64,000 bases of DNA from JAEUJM01 sp041918615 (GCA_041918615.1 JAYRVH010000018.1:22070-86069), one strand, 5' to 3'. Counted from the first letter of the stretch, positions 26,026-36,169 are shown. Notes: generated by a model from the letters alone, not told the origin. Translations and numbers: made by a program.

Positions 26026-26943
26026 TCAGAAGGCCTTCTTCTTGGCCTTCCAGGTCTTCGGGTCGTACTCCATGGGGGGCACGAAGAAGCCGTAGCGGCG
26101 GCGGCGGACGTTGCGCTGCCACCAGCGATCGGCCCGCAGCATGCGGTTCATCAGCGACCAGGTCTTGACCTCGCCGTCGTAGTGCCTGCGAGCCTCGTCG
26201 ATGGTGATGGGCCGGTCGACCACCCGGTTGCACTCGGCGATCACCACCGGGACCCAGTCGTCGAGGTCGTCCTTGTACAGCAGGCCGCAGAGGTCGAGCA
26301 GGGTGAAGCGGGTGTCGCAGTAACGGGAGATGGCCGAGGGCAGCTCCTTGCGGTAGGTGCCCTTGGCGACGGCCGGCGCCGCCTTGAGGAAGATCTCGAG
26401 GTCGACCGCCACCTTCCCCTGCTCGTCGAGCAGGAACGGGGTCGTGACGTCGATGTAGCGGTGCGAGCCGTCCACCCACGCCCAGTTGGTGATCTGCGCG
26501 TCGATTCCCCGGCGATCGGTGGTGAACCCGGCCACCAGGTCGACCACCGTGCCCACGAGGGGATGTCCCTCGGCCGGATCGGCGTTGCGCAGGATCGAGG
26601 GCCCGAGCGTGTCCTTGTCGAGCACCGGCTGGACCACGTAGCCGGTGATGCCGCCTCCCGGCCCCTCGGACGCCACGCCGTGCACCTCGGTGTCGAGGAC
26701 GGCCACGCCCGCGTGGTGCATCTGGTCGACGTAGTCGAGGATCAGGGCGCGGTGGCGGTCGAAGTCGGCCTGGGAGGCGCCGGGGGGCAGCCGCTTGCAC
26801 ACGACCCGGGGCTCGTCTGCGGGCACGCCGAAGACCACCGCGGTGACGCCGTACCCGATGATGTTCAGGGCGTCCTCACCGCCGCCGTCCAGGGCCGTGC
26901 CCACATCGGCCTCGAGTTGGACCAGTTCGGCGTCGGTGATCAT
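26026..26943 (-). CDS. DUF6206-like protein with kinase-like fold
   Basis: Product of 305 aa from ATG 26943, chosen because AAGGAGG lies a few bases upstream; GTG 26964 would be a weaker start. Features recalled from the DUF6206 group: IIGYGVTAVVFG, VVCKRLPPG (a kinase-like Lys), VVQPVLDKDTLG, DAQITNWAW, YIDVTTPFL, RYCDTRFTLLDLCG and RADRWWQRNVRRR. The pattern resembles aminoglycoside-phosphotransferase-like kinases but the substrate is unknown. It stands alone, divergent from the mutase gene. Confidence 0.55.
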   Translation of the reverse strand: MITDAELVQLEADVGTALDGGGEDALNIIGYGVTAVVFGVPADEPRVVCKRLPPGASQADFDRHRALILDYVDQMHHAGVAVLDTEVHGVASEGPGGGITGYVVQPVLDKDTLGPSILRNADPAEGHPLVGTVVDLVAGFTTDRRGIDAQITNWAWVDGSHRYIDVTTPFLLDEQGKVAVDLEIFLKAAPAVAKGTYRKELPSAISRYCDTRFTLLDLCGLLYKDDLDDWVPVVIAECNRVVDRPITIDEARRHYDGEVKTWSLMNRMLRADRWWQRNVRRRRYGFFVPPMEYDPKTWKAKKKAF

Positions 26944-27033
26944 CCCGCCTCCTTCGTTCGCCACGGCCAGATCATCGCACCCCTCGGCAGGTCGGGGTAG
27001 CTATCGCCCGCGCGTGCGGGGGACAATGACCCC

Positions 27034-29013
27034 ATGCCCGACGACCCCGCCGTCCCCACACGACACGAGCGCGACCGCCCGTGGATGATGCGCACCTACT
27101 CGGGCCATTCGACGGCGAAGGCCTCGAACGAGCTCTACCGCACCAACCTCGCCAAGGGCCAGACGGGCCTGTCGATCGCGTTCGACCTGCCCACCCAGAC
27201 GGGCTACGACCCCGACGACCCCCACGCCCGGGGCGAGGTCGGCAAGGTCGGCGTGCCCGTCGCCCACCTCGGCCACATGAGCCAGTTGCTCGACGGCATC
27301 CCCACCGACCAGATGAACACGTCGATGACCATCAACGCCCCGGCGGCGTGGCTGCTCGGCCTCTACGTGGCCAACGCCGAGAACCAGGGCGTGGCCAGCC
27401 ACCAGCTCCGCGGCACCACCCAGAACGACATCGTCAAGGAGTACCTGAGCCGGGGCACCTACATCTACCCCCCGCTGCCCAGCCGCCGCCTCATCGTCGA
27501 CATGGTGGCCTTCTGCGCCGAATTCATCCCCCTGTGGAACCCCATGAACGTGTGCAGCTACCACCTGCAGGAGGCCGGGGCCACCCCGGTGCAGGAGATC
27601 GCCTACGCCCTGGCCACCGCCATCGACGTGCTCGACGCCGTCCGGGAGTCGGGCCAGGTGGGCGAGGACAAGTTCGCCGCCGTCGTCGCCTCGATCAGCT
27701 TCTTCTGCAACGCCGGCATCCGCTTCGTGGAGGAGACCGCCAAGATGCGGGCCTTCACCGAGCTGTGGGACCGCATCTGTCTCGAGCGCTACGGCGTCAC
27801 CGACCCCAAGGCCCGGCGCTTCCGCTACGGCGTGCAGGTGAACTCGCTCGGGCTCACCGAGGCGCAGCCCGAGAACAACGTGCAGCGCATCGTGCTCGAG
27901 ACGCTCGGCGTGACCCTGTCGAAGAGCGCCCGCACCCGCTCGCTCCAACTGCCGGCGTGGAACGAGGCCCTGGGGCTCCCCCGCCCCTGGGACCAGCAGT
28001 GGTCGCTGCGCATCCAGCAGGTGCTCGCCTTCGAGACCGACCTGCTCGAGTACGACGACCTCTTCGAGGGGTCGGTGGTGATGGAGCGCCTCACCGCCGA
28101 TCTCGTCGACGGCGCCCAGGCCGAGCTCGACGAGGTGCTCGCCCTCGGCGGCGCCTTCGAGGCCATCGACGAGCTGAAGGGCCGCCTGGTGCGGTCGCAC
28201 ACCGAGCGGATGCGCCGCATCGAGTCGGGCGACCTGAAGGTGGTGGGCGTCAACGCCTTCACCGAGACCGCCCCCTCCCCGCTCGACGACGCCGAGAACA
28301 TCCTCCAGGTCGACCCCGCCGTGCAGGGCGAGATGATCGCCGACGTCATCGCGTGGCGGGCCGACCGCGACAACGATGCGGTCGCGCGCGCGCTCGACGA
28401 GCTGCGGCGGGTGGCCACCGACGGGGGCAACCTCATGCCACCCACCATCGACTTCGCCCACGCCGGCGGCACCACCGGCGAATGGGCCGGCATGCTGCGC
28501 GAGGTGTTCGGCGAGTACCGGGCCCCCACCGGGGTTGCGGCGGCCGCCGGGGTCGGCGGGGGCACGAACGGGCTGCGGGCGGTGGCCGAGCGGGTGAAGC
28601 TCATGGCCGGCGGGCCGCCGCGGTTCCTGGTGGCCAAGCCCGGCCTCGACGGGCACTCCAACGGCGCCGAGCAGGTGGCCGTCGCCGGCCGCGACGCCGG
28701 CATGGAGGTCATCTACCAGGGCATCCGGCTCTCCCCGGAGCAGATCGCGGCCGTGGCCCGGGACGAGGACGTCGACGTGGTCGGCCTGTCGATCCTGTCG
28801 GGCAGCCACCTCGAACTGGTCCCGGCGGTGATCGACCAGCTCCGCGCCGCGGGGGTCGACGCTCCAGTCACCGTCGGGGGCATCATCCCCGAGGGCGACC
28901 GCCCCCGGCTGCTCGAGATGGGGGTGGCCGCCGTGTACACCCCGAAGGACTTCGAGCTCGGCCATCTGATGGGCGAGATCGTCGACCTTGCCCAGGAGCA
29001 CCGGGGCCAGTGA
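27034..29013 (+). CDS. Ethylmalonyl-CoA mutase-like B12-dependent mutase (MeaA family)
   Basis: Product of 659 aa. An N-terminal acyl-CoA mutase barrel (RTYSGHSTAKASN, FDLPTQTGYDPDD, NTSMTINAPAAWLLG, GTTQNDIVKEYLSRGTYIYP) is joined to a C-terminal B12-binding domain. The axial-ligand motif DGHSNG lies near 539, followed by GLSILSGSH and GGIIPEGD. The domain order and FDLPTQTGYDPDDPHARGE-type phrasing match ethylmalonyl-CoA mutase / MeaA more closely than two-subunit methylmalonyl-CoA mutase. Ethylmalonyl-CoA mutase acts in acetyl-CoA assimilation. A GACAAT box lies six bases before ATG 27034. Exact substrate is inference; methylmalonyl- or isobutyryl-CoA cannot be excluded. Confidence 0.85.
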   Translation: MPDDPAVPTRHERDRPWMMRTYSGHSTAKASNELYRTNLAKGQTGLSIAFDLPTQTGYDPDDPHARGEVGKVGVPVAHLGHMSQLLDGIPTDQMNTSMTINAPAAWLLGLYVANAENQGVASHQLRGTTQNDIVKEYLSRGTYIYPPLPSRRLIVDMVAFCAEFIPLWNPMNVCSYHLQEAGATPVQEIAYALATAIDVLDAVRESGQVGEDKFAAVVASISFFCNAGIRFVEETAKMRAFTELWDRICLERYGVTDPKARRFRYGVQVNSLGLTEAQPENNVQRIVLETLGVTLSKSARTRSLQLPAWNEALGLPRPWDQQWSLRIQQVLAFETDLLEYDDLFEGSVVMERLTADLVDGAQAELDEVLALGGAFEAIDELKGRLVRSHTERMRRIESGDLKVVGVNAFTETAPSPLDDAENILQVDPAVQGEMIADVIAWRADRDNDAVARALDELRRVATDGGNLMPPTIDFAHAGGTTGEWAGMLREVFGEYRAPTGVAAAAGVGGGTNGLRAVAERVKLMAGGPPRFLVAKPGLDGHSNGAEQVAVAGRDAGMEVIYQGIRLSPEQIAAVARDEDVDVVGLSILSGSHLELVPAVIDQLRAAGVDAPVTVGGIIPEGDRPRLLEMGVAAVYTPKDFELGHLMGEIVDLAQEHRGQ

Positions 29014-29092
29014 CCACCGCCCGCGAATTCCGGGCCGAATGGCCCACCGCCACCGGCTTGATTCGCCCCGTCACCGCGCCGATGGGACCCCA

Positions 29093-29881
29093 GTGACGGA
29101 CCAGCGAGCCCTGCTCGGCGCGGCGATCGGCGTGATCGGCGCGGCCCTCGGGCTCACAGGAGTGATCGTGGACTCGACAACCCTCGGAGCGGTGGCCGGA
29201 CTGGCTGCGCTGTGCGCGGGGCTCCTCGCGTTCTCGATCCGCCGGCGGTCCGACCGGGACGACGGGAGGGTCCGCGACCTCGAGCACCGCGTGCAGGACC
29301 TCGAGCAGCATGCTGCCCCGGCCACCGGCACCGCAGGCGGCGCCGGCCCGATCACCTCGCTCAGCGGGGCCGCCGGCGCGACGGTGGGCGGGGCCCTCGG
29401 CACCACGCCCGAGGCCGACCTGCTCGCCGACCCGAACACCGGGCTGTTCAGCGAGAGCTACTTCAGGGTCGCCCTCGACGCCCGCATCTCGGCCGCCCGC
29501 CGCCACCTGCGGCCCGTTGCGGTCGTGATCCTCGACGTGGTCCAGGGCCTCGACGGCGGCCACCCGTCGCCCAGCGACCCCAAGCTGGTGGCCGAAAGCA
29601 TCGCCGCCACCGTGCGGGACGCCGACACGGCCTGCCGGATGGACGACGGTCGCTTCGCCCTCGTGTTGGAGGACACGCCCGAGAACGGTGCCATCTGGAC
29701 CGTCGAGCGGGTCCGCCGCCGGCTGGCCGAATCGGCCCCGGGCCAGACGCTCTGGGCCGGCGTGGCCTGCTACCCGGCCCACGCCTTCGACAGCGACGAG
29801 ATCCTCTCGCAGACCGAGACGGCCCTCGCCGCCGCCCGCGAGTGGCGCCAGGACCGCATCGAGGTCGCCACCGCGCCCTGA
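29093..29881 (+). CDS. Membrane protein with degenerate GGDEF domain
   Basis: Product of 262 aa. Two short hydrophobic helices near the N-terminus (about 8-25 and 28-48) lead through an Asp/Glu-rich, coiled-coil-like segment (about 55-75) to a GGDEF-like domain (about 105-255; LADPNTGLFSESYFRVALDARI is the typical entry, split here). The active loop reads RMDDGRFALVLED, so the GG(D/E)EF signature is lost and synthesis of cyclic di-GMP is unlikely. It could bind GTP or act as a scaffold. GTG 29093 is used; the mutase stop is 80 bp upstream. Confidence 0.75.
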   Translation: MTDQRALLGAAIGVIGAALGLTGVIVDSTTLGAVAGLAALCAGLLAFSIRRRSDRDDGRVRDLEHRVQDLEQHAAPATGTAGGAGPITSLSGAAGATVGGALGTTPEADLLADPNTGLFSESYFRVALDARISAARRHLRPVAVVILDVVQGLDGGHPSPSDPKLVAESIAATVRDADTACRMDDGRFALVLEDTPENGAIWTVERVRRRLAESAPGQTLWAGVACYPAHAFDSDEILSQTETALAAAREWRQDRIEVATAP

Positions 29882-29916
29882 CACCGGTCCGGCAGGGCGA
29901 CAGCTGATCAGGCCCG

Positions 29917-29922
29917 TACGAT
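29917..29922 (+). promoter_or_regulatory. Leaderless -10 box TACGAT
   Basis: TACGAT is followed by six bases and ATG 29929. It is the main support that this short gene is real. Confidence 0.5.
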
Positions 29923-29928
29923 CGGGCG

Positions 29929-30120
29929 ATGCTTCGGACGGTGCTGATCTGGGGGATCGCCGTGGGCGTGACGCTCGTGGTGGCGGCCTACTCGAGCATC
30001 GGGCCCGTGCTGTGGGTGGTCCGGCCGGGCAACGGCCTGCACTACACCGATCTGGGCTTCGCCCTCGTGGCCGGCGGCGTCGCCCTGCTGCTCACGCTCC
30101 CGCGGGAGCCTCGGGGCTGA
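29929..30120 (+). CDS. Small two-helix membrane protein
   Basis: Product of 63 aa with two hydrophobic segments (about 4-22 and 42-57) separated by a loop containing WVVRPGNGLHY. No family is recognised. ATG 29929 has a TACGAT box six bases upstream. The last 29 bp overlap the 3' end of the convergent CoA-transferase gene. Small proteins of this type often regulate larger membrane complexes, but nothing here shows a partner. Confidence 0.6.
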   Translation: MLRTVLIWGIAVGVTLVVAAYSSIGPVLWVVRPGNGLHYTDLGFALVAGGVALLLTLPREPRG

Positions 30121-31300
30121 TTGCCGAACCGAGCTCGGCCAGCACCTCGTCGGTGTCGGCGCCGAGGGGGCGGCCGGCCCAACGGATGGCCCCCGGGGTC
30201 CGCGACAACCGTGCCACCAGGCCCTGCATGGGCACGCCGTCCACCTCGACGATCGACCCTCGCTCGAGGTAGTGGGGATCGGCGGCGATGTCGGCCATGG
30301 TGAAGATGGGGGCGGCGGCGGCGTGGGCCTCCTCGAAGGCCACGAGCACGTCGTCGAGCGACCGGGCCCCGATCCAGCCGGCCAGCAGTGCATCGATCTC
30401 GGCCCGGTGCGCGGCACGGTCGGAGAACGACCGGAACCGCTCGTCGTCGCCGACGCCGACGAGCTCGAGCACCCGACGGGCCACGGTCTCGGCCGATGTC
30501 GAGATCGCCACCCACCGGTCGTCGGCGGTGCGGTAGGTGTTGCGGGGCACCGAATAGGGGATGCCGGAGCCGAGCCGCTGCTGCAGTTCACCGCGCAGGA
30601 GGAACCCCGAGATCAGGGGGCCCATGAGCTGGAACATCGACTCGAGCAGGTTGACGTCGACCACCTGGCCCACCCCCGAATGCACGGCCACCAGGGTGGC
30701 GAAGGCCGCCACCAGGGCCGCGACCTCGTCGGTCAGCGCGATCGGCGGCAGCACCGGCCCGCCGTCGGCCTCACCGTTGAGTGCCGCGAAGCCGGACATG
30801 GCCTCGGCCATGGTGGCGAACCCGGGCCGGCCGGCGTAGGGCCCGTCCTGGCCGAAGCCCGTCACCCTGGTGATCACCAGACCGGGGTTGCGGCGAAGCA
30901 GCTCGTCGGGCCCGAGCCCCAGGCGTTCGAGGGTTCCCGGCCGGAAGTTCTCGACCAGCACGTCGGCCGTGTCGCACAACGCGAGCATGGCCTCGCGGCC
31001 CCCGTCGGTCTTCAGGTCGAGTGCGACCGTCCGCTTCCCCCGACCCTCGAGCTTCCACCAGAGGGTGACCTCGTCGCGCGGGTCGACCCAGCCCATCGCC
31101 CTCGTGGTGTCGCCCCCGTCGGGTCGCTCGACCTTGACGACGTCGGCACCGAAGTCGGCGAGGTACCGGGCGCAACCGGGGCCGGCGACGACGGTCGATG
31201 CGTCGACGACCCGCAGATCACCGAGCGGGCCGCCGACCAGGTCGGCGCCTGCCTCCCTACTCGTTGCTCCCCCGCACCGATTCGGTGAGCGGCGAGCCAT
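30092..31300 (-). CDS. Class III CoA-transferase (CaiB/BaiF) lacking the usual Asp
   Basis: Product of up to 402 aa. The family start (LGDLRVVDASTVVAGP) appears near residue 26, then DFGADVVKVERPDGGD, WWKLEGRGKRTVALDLKT, VLVENFRPGTLERLGLG and ITRVTGFGQDGPYAGRPGF. The family moves CoA between carboxylates via an aspartyl intermediate; here the position after RPGF is Ala (RPGFATMAEAMSG), so the expected Asp is absent. ATG 31300 lies within the upstream gene; a later start just after the GGGAGG at about 31253 is possible. It follows a Septum_form gene on the same strand. Confidence 0.8.
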   Translation of the reverse strand: MARRSPNRCGGATSREAGADLVGGPLGDLRVVDASTVVAGPGCARYLADFGADVVKVERPDGGDTTRAMGWVDPRDEVTLWWKLEGRGKRTVALDLKTDGGREAMLALCDTADVLVENFRPGTLERLGLGPDELLRRNPGLVITRVTGFGQDGPYAGRPGFATMAEAMSGFAALNGEADGGPVLPPIALTDEVAALVAAFATLVAVHSGVGQVVDVNLLESMFQLMGPLISGFLLRGELQQRLGSGIPYSVPRNTYRTADDRWVAISTSAETVARRVLELVGVGDDERFRSFSDRAAHRAEIDALLAGWIGARSLDDVLVAFEEAHAAAAPIFTMADIAADPHYLERGSIVEVDGVPMQGLVARLSRTPGAIRWAGRPLGADTDEVLAELGSAISPEAPAGA

Positions 31301-32267
31301 CGGCGCTCGTCGCCACGCAGATGACCTCGCGGTCAGCGAGCGAGCTGGTCCAGGTCTCCTCGGTCGGGTTGATCGACGTGGCCTGGAACCGCGAGGTCTG
31401 GAAGTCGACGCCGACGTACTCGGTGAAGAGGTCGCCGAGGCAGGTGTCCTGGGCCTCGCTGCTCACCGCTTCCTCGCCGGGGAAGGGGGCATTCGGCCCG
31501 CCGTCGATGTCGAAGGTCCCGAACACCTCGTTGTCGTGGGGCTCGGCGCAGTCGATGCCGTCGACGTTGGTGATGTTGCCGTCGTTCGGCACGTCGAAGC
31601 AGTCGCCGACGGCGAGGTCGAACACGTTGATGGTCGTGGCATCGGGCGGCGTGGTGCCGTCCGACGGGTCGAGGGCGCTGTCACCGGGCTTGACGATCTC
31701 GGTGGTGCTCGTGGACGCGAGGGTGGTGCGTGTGGTGACCTCGGCGTTGTTGTCGTCGCTCAGGGCGCCGATGACGATCGCCGCCCCGACGAACAGGACG
31801 AGGATCGCGCCCACCACCGCGAGGACGATGAGCGCCACCTTCTTGCCACCACCGCCCTTGCCGCCACCACCCGCTGACGCCGGTGGCCCGCCGTAGGGAG
31901 GGGGCGGGGTCCCGCCAGCACCCCAGCCGGGGGCGGTCGGGGGCGGATAGCCCTCCGCCGGCGGTGGATAGCCACCCGTGGGGGGCGGATACGCACCCGG
32001 GACCGCAGGGGCCACCGGTGCCGGCTGGGTCGGAGGAGGCGCCGGCATGGGCTGGGTCGGCGGCGGATACCCACCTGGCGGCGGAAGCGGCGGCGCAGGC
32101 GGTGGTGGCGATGCAGGCGGTGGTGGCGATGCAGGTGGTGGTGGCGATGCAGGTGGTGGTGGCGATGCAGGTGGTGGTGGCGATGCAGGTGGTGGCGCGG
32201 ATGGCGGCGGTGGTTCTGGAGGCGGCGCCGGTTGGTCCGGTGGCGGTGGCGGTGGGTAGTCAGACAT
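31257..32267 (-). CDS. Proline-rich membrane-anchored Septum_form-domain protein
   Basis: Product of 336 aa. The first 140 residues are almost only Pro, Ala, Ser and Gly (a PPPPAS unit repeated), then KKVALIVLAVVGAILVLFVG forms one transmembrane helix. A Thr-rich linker and an extracellular Septum_form-like domain follow (about 215-330), containing DLAVGDCFDVPND, CAEPHDNEVFGTFD and two further Cys. The paired Cys suggest disulfides. It is the first of three neighbouring genes with the same domain. Septum_form proteins are named for a proposed cell-division role, but their activity is unknown. Confidence 0.8.
   Translation of the reverse strand: MSDYPPPPPPDQPAPPPEPPPPSAPPPASPPPPASPPPPASPPPPASPPPPASPPPPAPPLPPPGGYPPPTQPMPAPPPTQPAPVAPAVPGAYPPPTGGYPPPAEGYPPPTAPGWGAGGTPPPPYGGPPASAGGGGKGGGGKKVALIVLAVVGAILVLFVGAAIVIGALSDDNNAEVTTRTTLASTSTTEIVKPGDSALDPSDGTTPPDATTINVFDLAVGDCFDVPNDGNITNVDGIDCAEPHDNEVFGTFDIDGGPNAPFPGEEAVSSEAQDTCLGDLFTEYVGVDFQTSRFQATSINPTEETWTSSLADREVICVATSADGSPLTESVRGSNE
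32110..32187 (-). repeat. 18-bp coding minisatellite (PPPPAS)n
   Basis: GATGCA recurs at exactly 18-bp spacing at 32110, 32128, 32146, 32164 and 32182, within the unit GATGCAGGTGGTGGTGGC. Read on the minus strand it encodes PPPPAS. Copy-number change would shorten or lengthen the proline-rich wall-spanning segment in frame. Confidence 0.75.
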
Positions 32268-32323
32268 GGCGGTGGGTGCCGGTCACGGCCGGTCGCACCG
32301 GAGGAGCGACCCGCCGTGGACGG

Positions 32324-32839
32324 TCACTCGGCGGTGTCCTTGATCGAGCCGGTGATCTGGGTGCCGTCCTTGGTGTTCGCCGTGCAGATGACCTCGCGGT
32401 CGTTGAGGTCGCTCTCCCAGGTCTCCTGGGTCGGGGCGATGGGGAAGGCCTGGAACCGCGACGAGGCGTAATCGGTGCCCACGTAGTCCGTGAAGAGCTG
32501 CCCGGCGCACTTCTCGGACTCGGTGCTGATGGTGGCGGCGCCGGGGAAGGGCGCATCGTCGCCGCCCTCGATGTCGAACGTGGCGTACACCTCGTCGTCG
32601 TGCGGATCGGTGCAGGGCACGGCGGCCACCTGGCTGATGTCGCCGTCGGGTGGCTGGTCGAAGCAGTCCCCGACCTGGAGGGCGAAGACGCCGACGTCGC
32701 CGCCCTCGGTGATGTTGCCGGACTCGTCACGGCTGGAGTTGTCCGATGTCGATTCGCTGCTGCACGCCGATGCCAGCAACAACATCAGCGACACGCCCAC
32801 CAGCGCGGTCGACCACTTCTGCCACCTACGCGCCTGCAT
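32324..32839 (-). CDS. Septum_form-domain lipoprotein
   Basis: Product of 171 aa from ATG 32839, supported by AGGAGACGG nine bases upstream. The signal peptide ends in LLLASAC, a lipobox with the lipid-attached Cys near residue 27. The mature part repeats the domain of the neighbours: FALQVGDCFDQPPDGD, CTDPHDDEVYATFD, QLFTDYVGTDYASSRFQA and DREVICTA. The protein would be tethered to the outer face of the membrane. It is a paralogue of the genes on both sides and most alike to the proline-rich one. Confidence 0.85.
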   Translation of the reverse strand: MQARRWQKWSTALVGVSLMLLLASACSSESTSDNSSRDESGNITEGGDVGVFALQVGDCFDQPPDGDISQVAAVPCTDPHDDEVYATFDIEGGDDAPFPGAATISTESEKCAGQLFTDYVGTDYASSRFQAFPIAPTQETWESDLNDREVICTANTKDGTQITGSIKDTAE

Positions 32840-32876
32840 CAGTCCGTCTCCTGTCGATCGGGTTCGGTGGGTCACA

Positions 32877-33362
32877 CTAGCCCTCTGCCGGAGCCTTGAC
32901 CGACGTATCCAGCAGAGCCCGGTCGGCCGCGATCACCGAGCAGACGACCCGGCGGTCGTCGCGGTTCCCCCACGACGCCCGGGTGGGGACGATGACCGCG
33001 AAGTAGTACGGCGAGTCCTCGTAGGGCATGCCGACGTAGTCGGCGAATCGGTCCTGGCAACCCTGCTGGGCGAAGCTCGCCAAGACGGTGCCGCTGGGGT
33101 AGGCCTCGTCGGCGGCGGAGTCCACCTCGAACGCGGCGTAGGCCTCGGCATCGTGGGGCTCGTCACAGTCCCGCCGCTCGACGGTGCGAACGTCGGCGCT
33201 CTCGGGGCGCTGGAAGCAGGTCCCGGGCTCGAGGCGAGACACCGCGACCCCGTTCGGCACGCTGGTCGCCGCGCTCGACCCGTCGTCGGCGCCGGAGCAG
33301 CCGGTGACGGTTGCCGCCAGCATCAGCGACACACAGGCAAGGAGCGGCCCTCCCGCTCGCAT
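32877..33362 (-). CDS. Septum_form-domain lipoprotein, diverged paralogue
   Basis: Product of 161 aa from ATG 33362; GTG starts at 33371 and 33374 are alternatives. The signal peptide ends in ATVTGC, a plausible lipobox. The domain pattern is kept but more diverged: RLEPGTCFQRPES, CDEPHDAEAYAAFE, RFADYVGMPYEDSPYYFAV and RRVVCSV, with all four Cys retained. It starts just after the phosphoesterase stop on the same strand, so it may be co-transcribed with it and with the two paralogues downstream. Confidence 0.8.
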   Translation of the reverse strand: MRAGGPLLACVSLMLAATVTGCSGADDGSSAATSVPNGVAVSRLEPGTCFQRPESADVRTVERRDCDEPHDAEAYAAFEVDSAADEAYPSGTVLASFAQQGCQDRFADYVGMPYEDSPYYFAVIVPTRASWGNRDDRRVVCSVIAADRALLDTSVKAPAEG

Positions 33363-33378
33363 CACGCCCACCACCCGG

Positions 33379-34389
33379 CTACCCGGCCCCGTCGCGGGGC
33401 CAGATGGCGAAGCAGCGCTCGTCGAGCGCGCCGAACGCGTAGTCGAAGTACAGGCCGGCGTAGATGTCCCTCGTCTTCTCGCTCCACGCCATCGCGTCGG
33501 GCGCCGAGATCCGGCGATGGATCGCGAGGATCCCGCCCTCGAACACCCGGTACTCGGCCCAGGTGCCGGGGAAGTCCTTCACGCACGCGACCTCGGCCCA
33601 CGGCACGTCGCCCGTCGCCGGGAACCGCCGGACCCGGTTGCGGTGGGTGTGCCCGGCCGAGTAGCTCACGAGCCGTGGATGGGCGGCGACCACGTCGATG
33701 AGCCGTTCCGAGTCGTCGGGGTTGATGCCGAAGTAGGTGTCGGGCCGGACGCCGGAGCCGGGGTCCCACACGTGGTGGTGGCCGAACACCAGCACGGGTC
33801 GGTCGCTGTCGGCCCCCACGTCGGCGAGCCAGTCGAGCTGCTCCCGCGACACCTGGCCCGGTGTGTCCCGCGGGATGACGGTGTCGATGATCGCCAGCTT
33901 CACGCCCGGCAACTCGACCAGCAGCGGCGCGGTGGACGCGAACGTCTCACCCGTGTAGCCGTCGTGGTTGCCCCGGACGTGGTGCAGCCGCTCGCCGAAC
34001 ACCGGCTCGTAGCAGGCCAGGAAGGCGTCGTACTCCTGTCGGATGCCCCGGTTGGTGAGGTCGCCCTTCACCACGACGGCATCGGGCTCGATGGCGGCGA
34101 TGTCGGCCACCGCCCCGCGGTTCATCACCTCGGGGTAGGGCTCGTCGCCCGGCTCGGCGCTGTGGATCGGGCCCAGGTCGAGCCCCTCGATGACCCCGCA
34201 GCGCGTCTCGCCGAAGTGGACGTCGTTGACGGTGGCCACCGTGGCGAGACGCTCGCCCGGAGCAGGCAGGGTGCGGAACGTGAAGCCGTCGAAGGTGTAC
34301 TCGCGGTCGGGGCCCAGCCCGTCGTACACCCGGATCTCGGTGCCGTCGTGGACCACCGCCTCGTCATCGGCAACCGTCGTCAGCTCCAT
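33379..34389 (-). CDS. Calcineurin-like metallophosphoesterase
   Basis: Product of 336 aa. All metal-site motifs are present: NDVHFGE (DxH), VVVKGDLTNRG (GDxxxxG), VRGNHDG (GNH[DE]), VFGHHHV and SAGHTHRNR (GHxH). The family uses two metal ions to hydrolyse phosphoesters such as cyclic nucleotides or lipid-linked phosphates; the substrate here is unknown. No signal peptide, so probably cytoplasmic. RBS GGGAG precedes ATG 34389. It follows accE by 11 bp on the same strand and precedes the Septum_form genes. Confidence 0.88.
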   Translation of the reverse strand: MELTTVADDEAVVHDGTEIRVYDGLGPDREYTFDGFTFRTLPAPGERLATVATVNDVHFGETRCGVIEGLDLGPIHSAEPGDEPYPEVMNRGAVADIAAIEPDAVVVKGDLTNRGIRQEYDAFLACYEPVFGERLHHVRGNHDGYTGETFASTAPLLVELPGVKLAIIDTVIPRDTPGQVSREQLDWLADVGADSDRPVLVFGHHHVWDPGSGVRPDTYFGINPDDSERLIDVVAAHPRLVSYSAGHTHRNRVRRFPATGDVPWAEVACVKDFPGTWAEYRVFEGGILAIHRRISAPDAMAWSEKTRDIYAGLYFDYAFGALDERCFAIWPRDGAG

Positions 34390-34400
34390 GTCGGCTCCCG

Positions 34401-34612
34401 TCAGCCGGGACGGTCGCGGCGGCTCGGGATGGGCTTGGACCACCAGCGGCCCGAGAACCGCCATCGTGGGGCCGTCGCCGCCTCGGTGCCGGCCACGGCC
34501 CTCGGGCGGGGCCACACGAGCTCGATCGCGGCCATGACGGCCGCCAGCTCCTCCCGGTCGGGCGGTGCCAGGTGCGTCCCGGACGGCGAGGCCGGCTCGG
34601 GCTCGGGCGGCG

Positions 34613-34616
<4 letters not shown>
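34401..34616 (-). CDS. accE: Acyl-CoA carboxylase epsilon subunit
   Basis: Product of 71 aa. Short epsilon subunits stabilise the alpha-beta complex of actinobacterial acyl-CoA carboxylases. The typical pattern is a disordered Pro/Glu-rich start, a helix ELAAVMAAIELVWPRPR (about 22-38) and a C-terminal W-rich tail (WRFSGRWWSKP). GTG 34616 overlaps the stop of the beta-subunit gene (GTGA), so the two are translationally coupled. It is easily missed because of its size; position and motif make it convincing. Confidence 0.82.
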
Positions 34617-36169
<1,553 letters not shown>

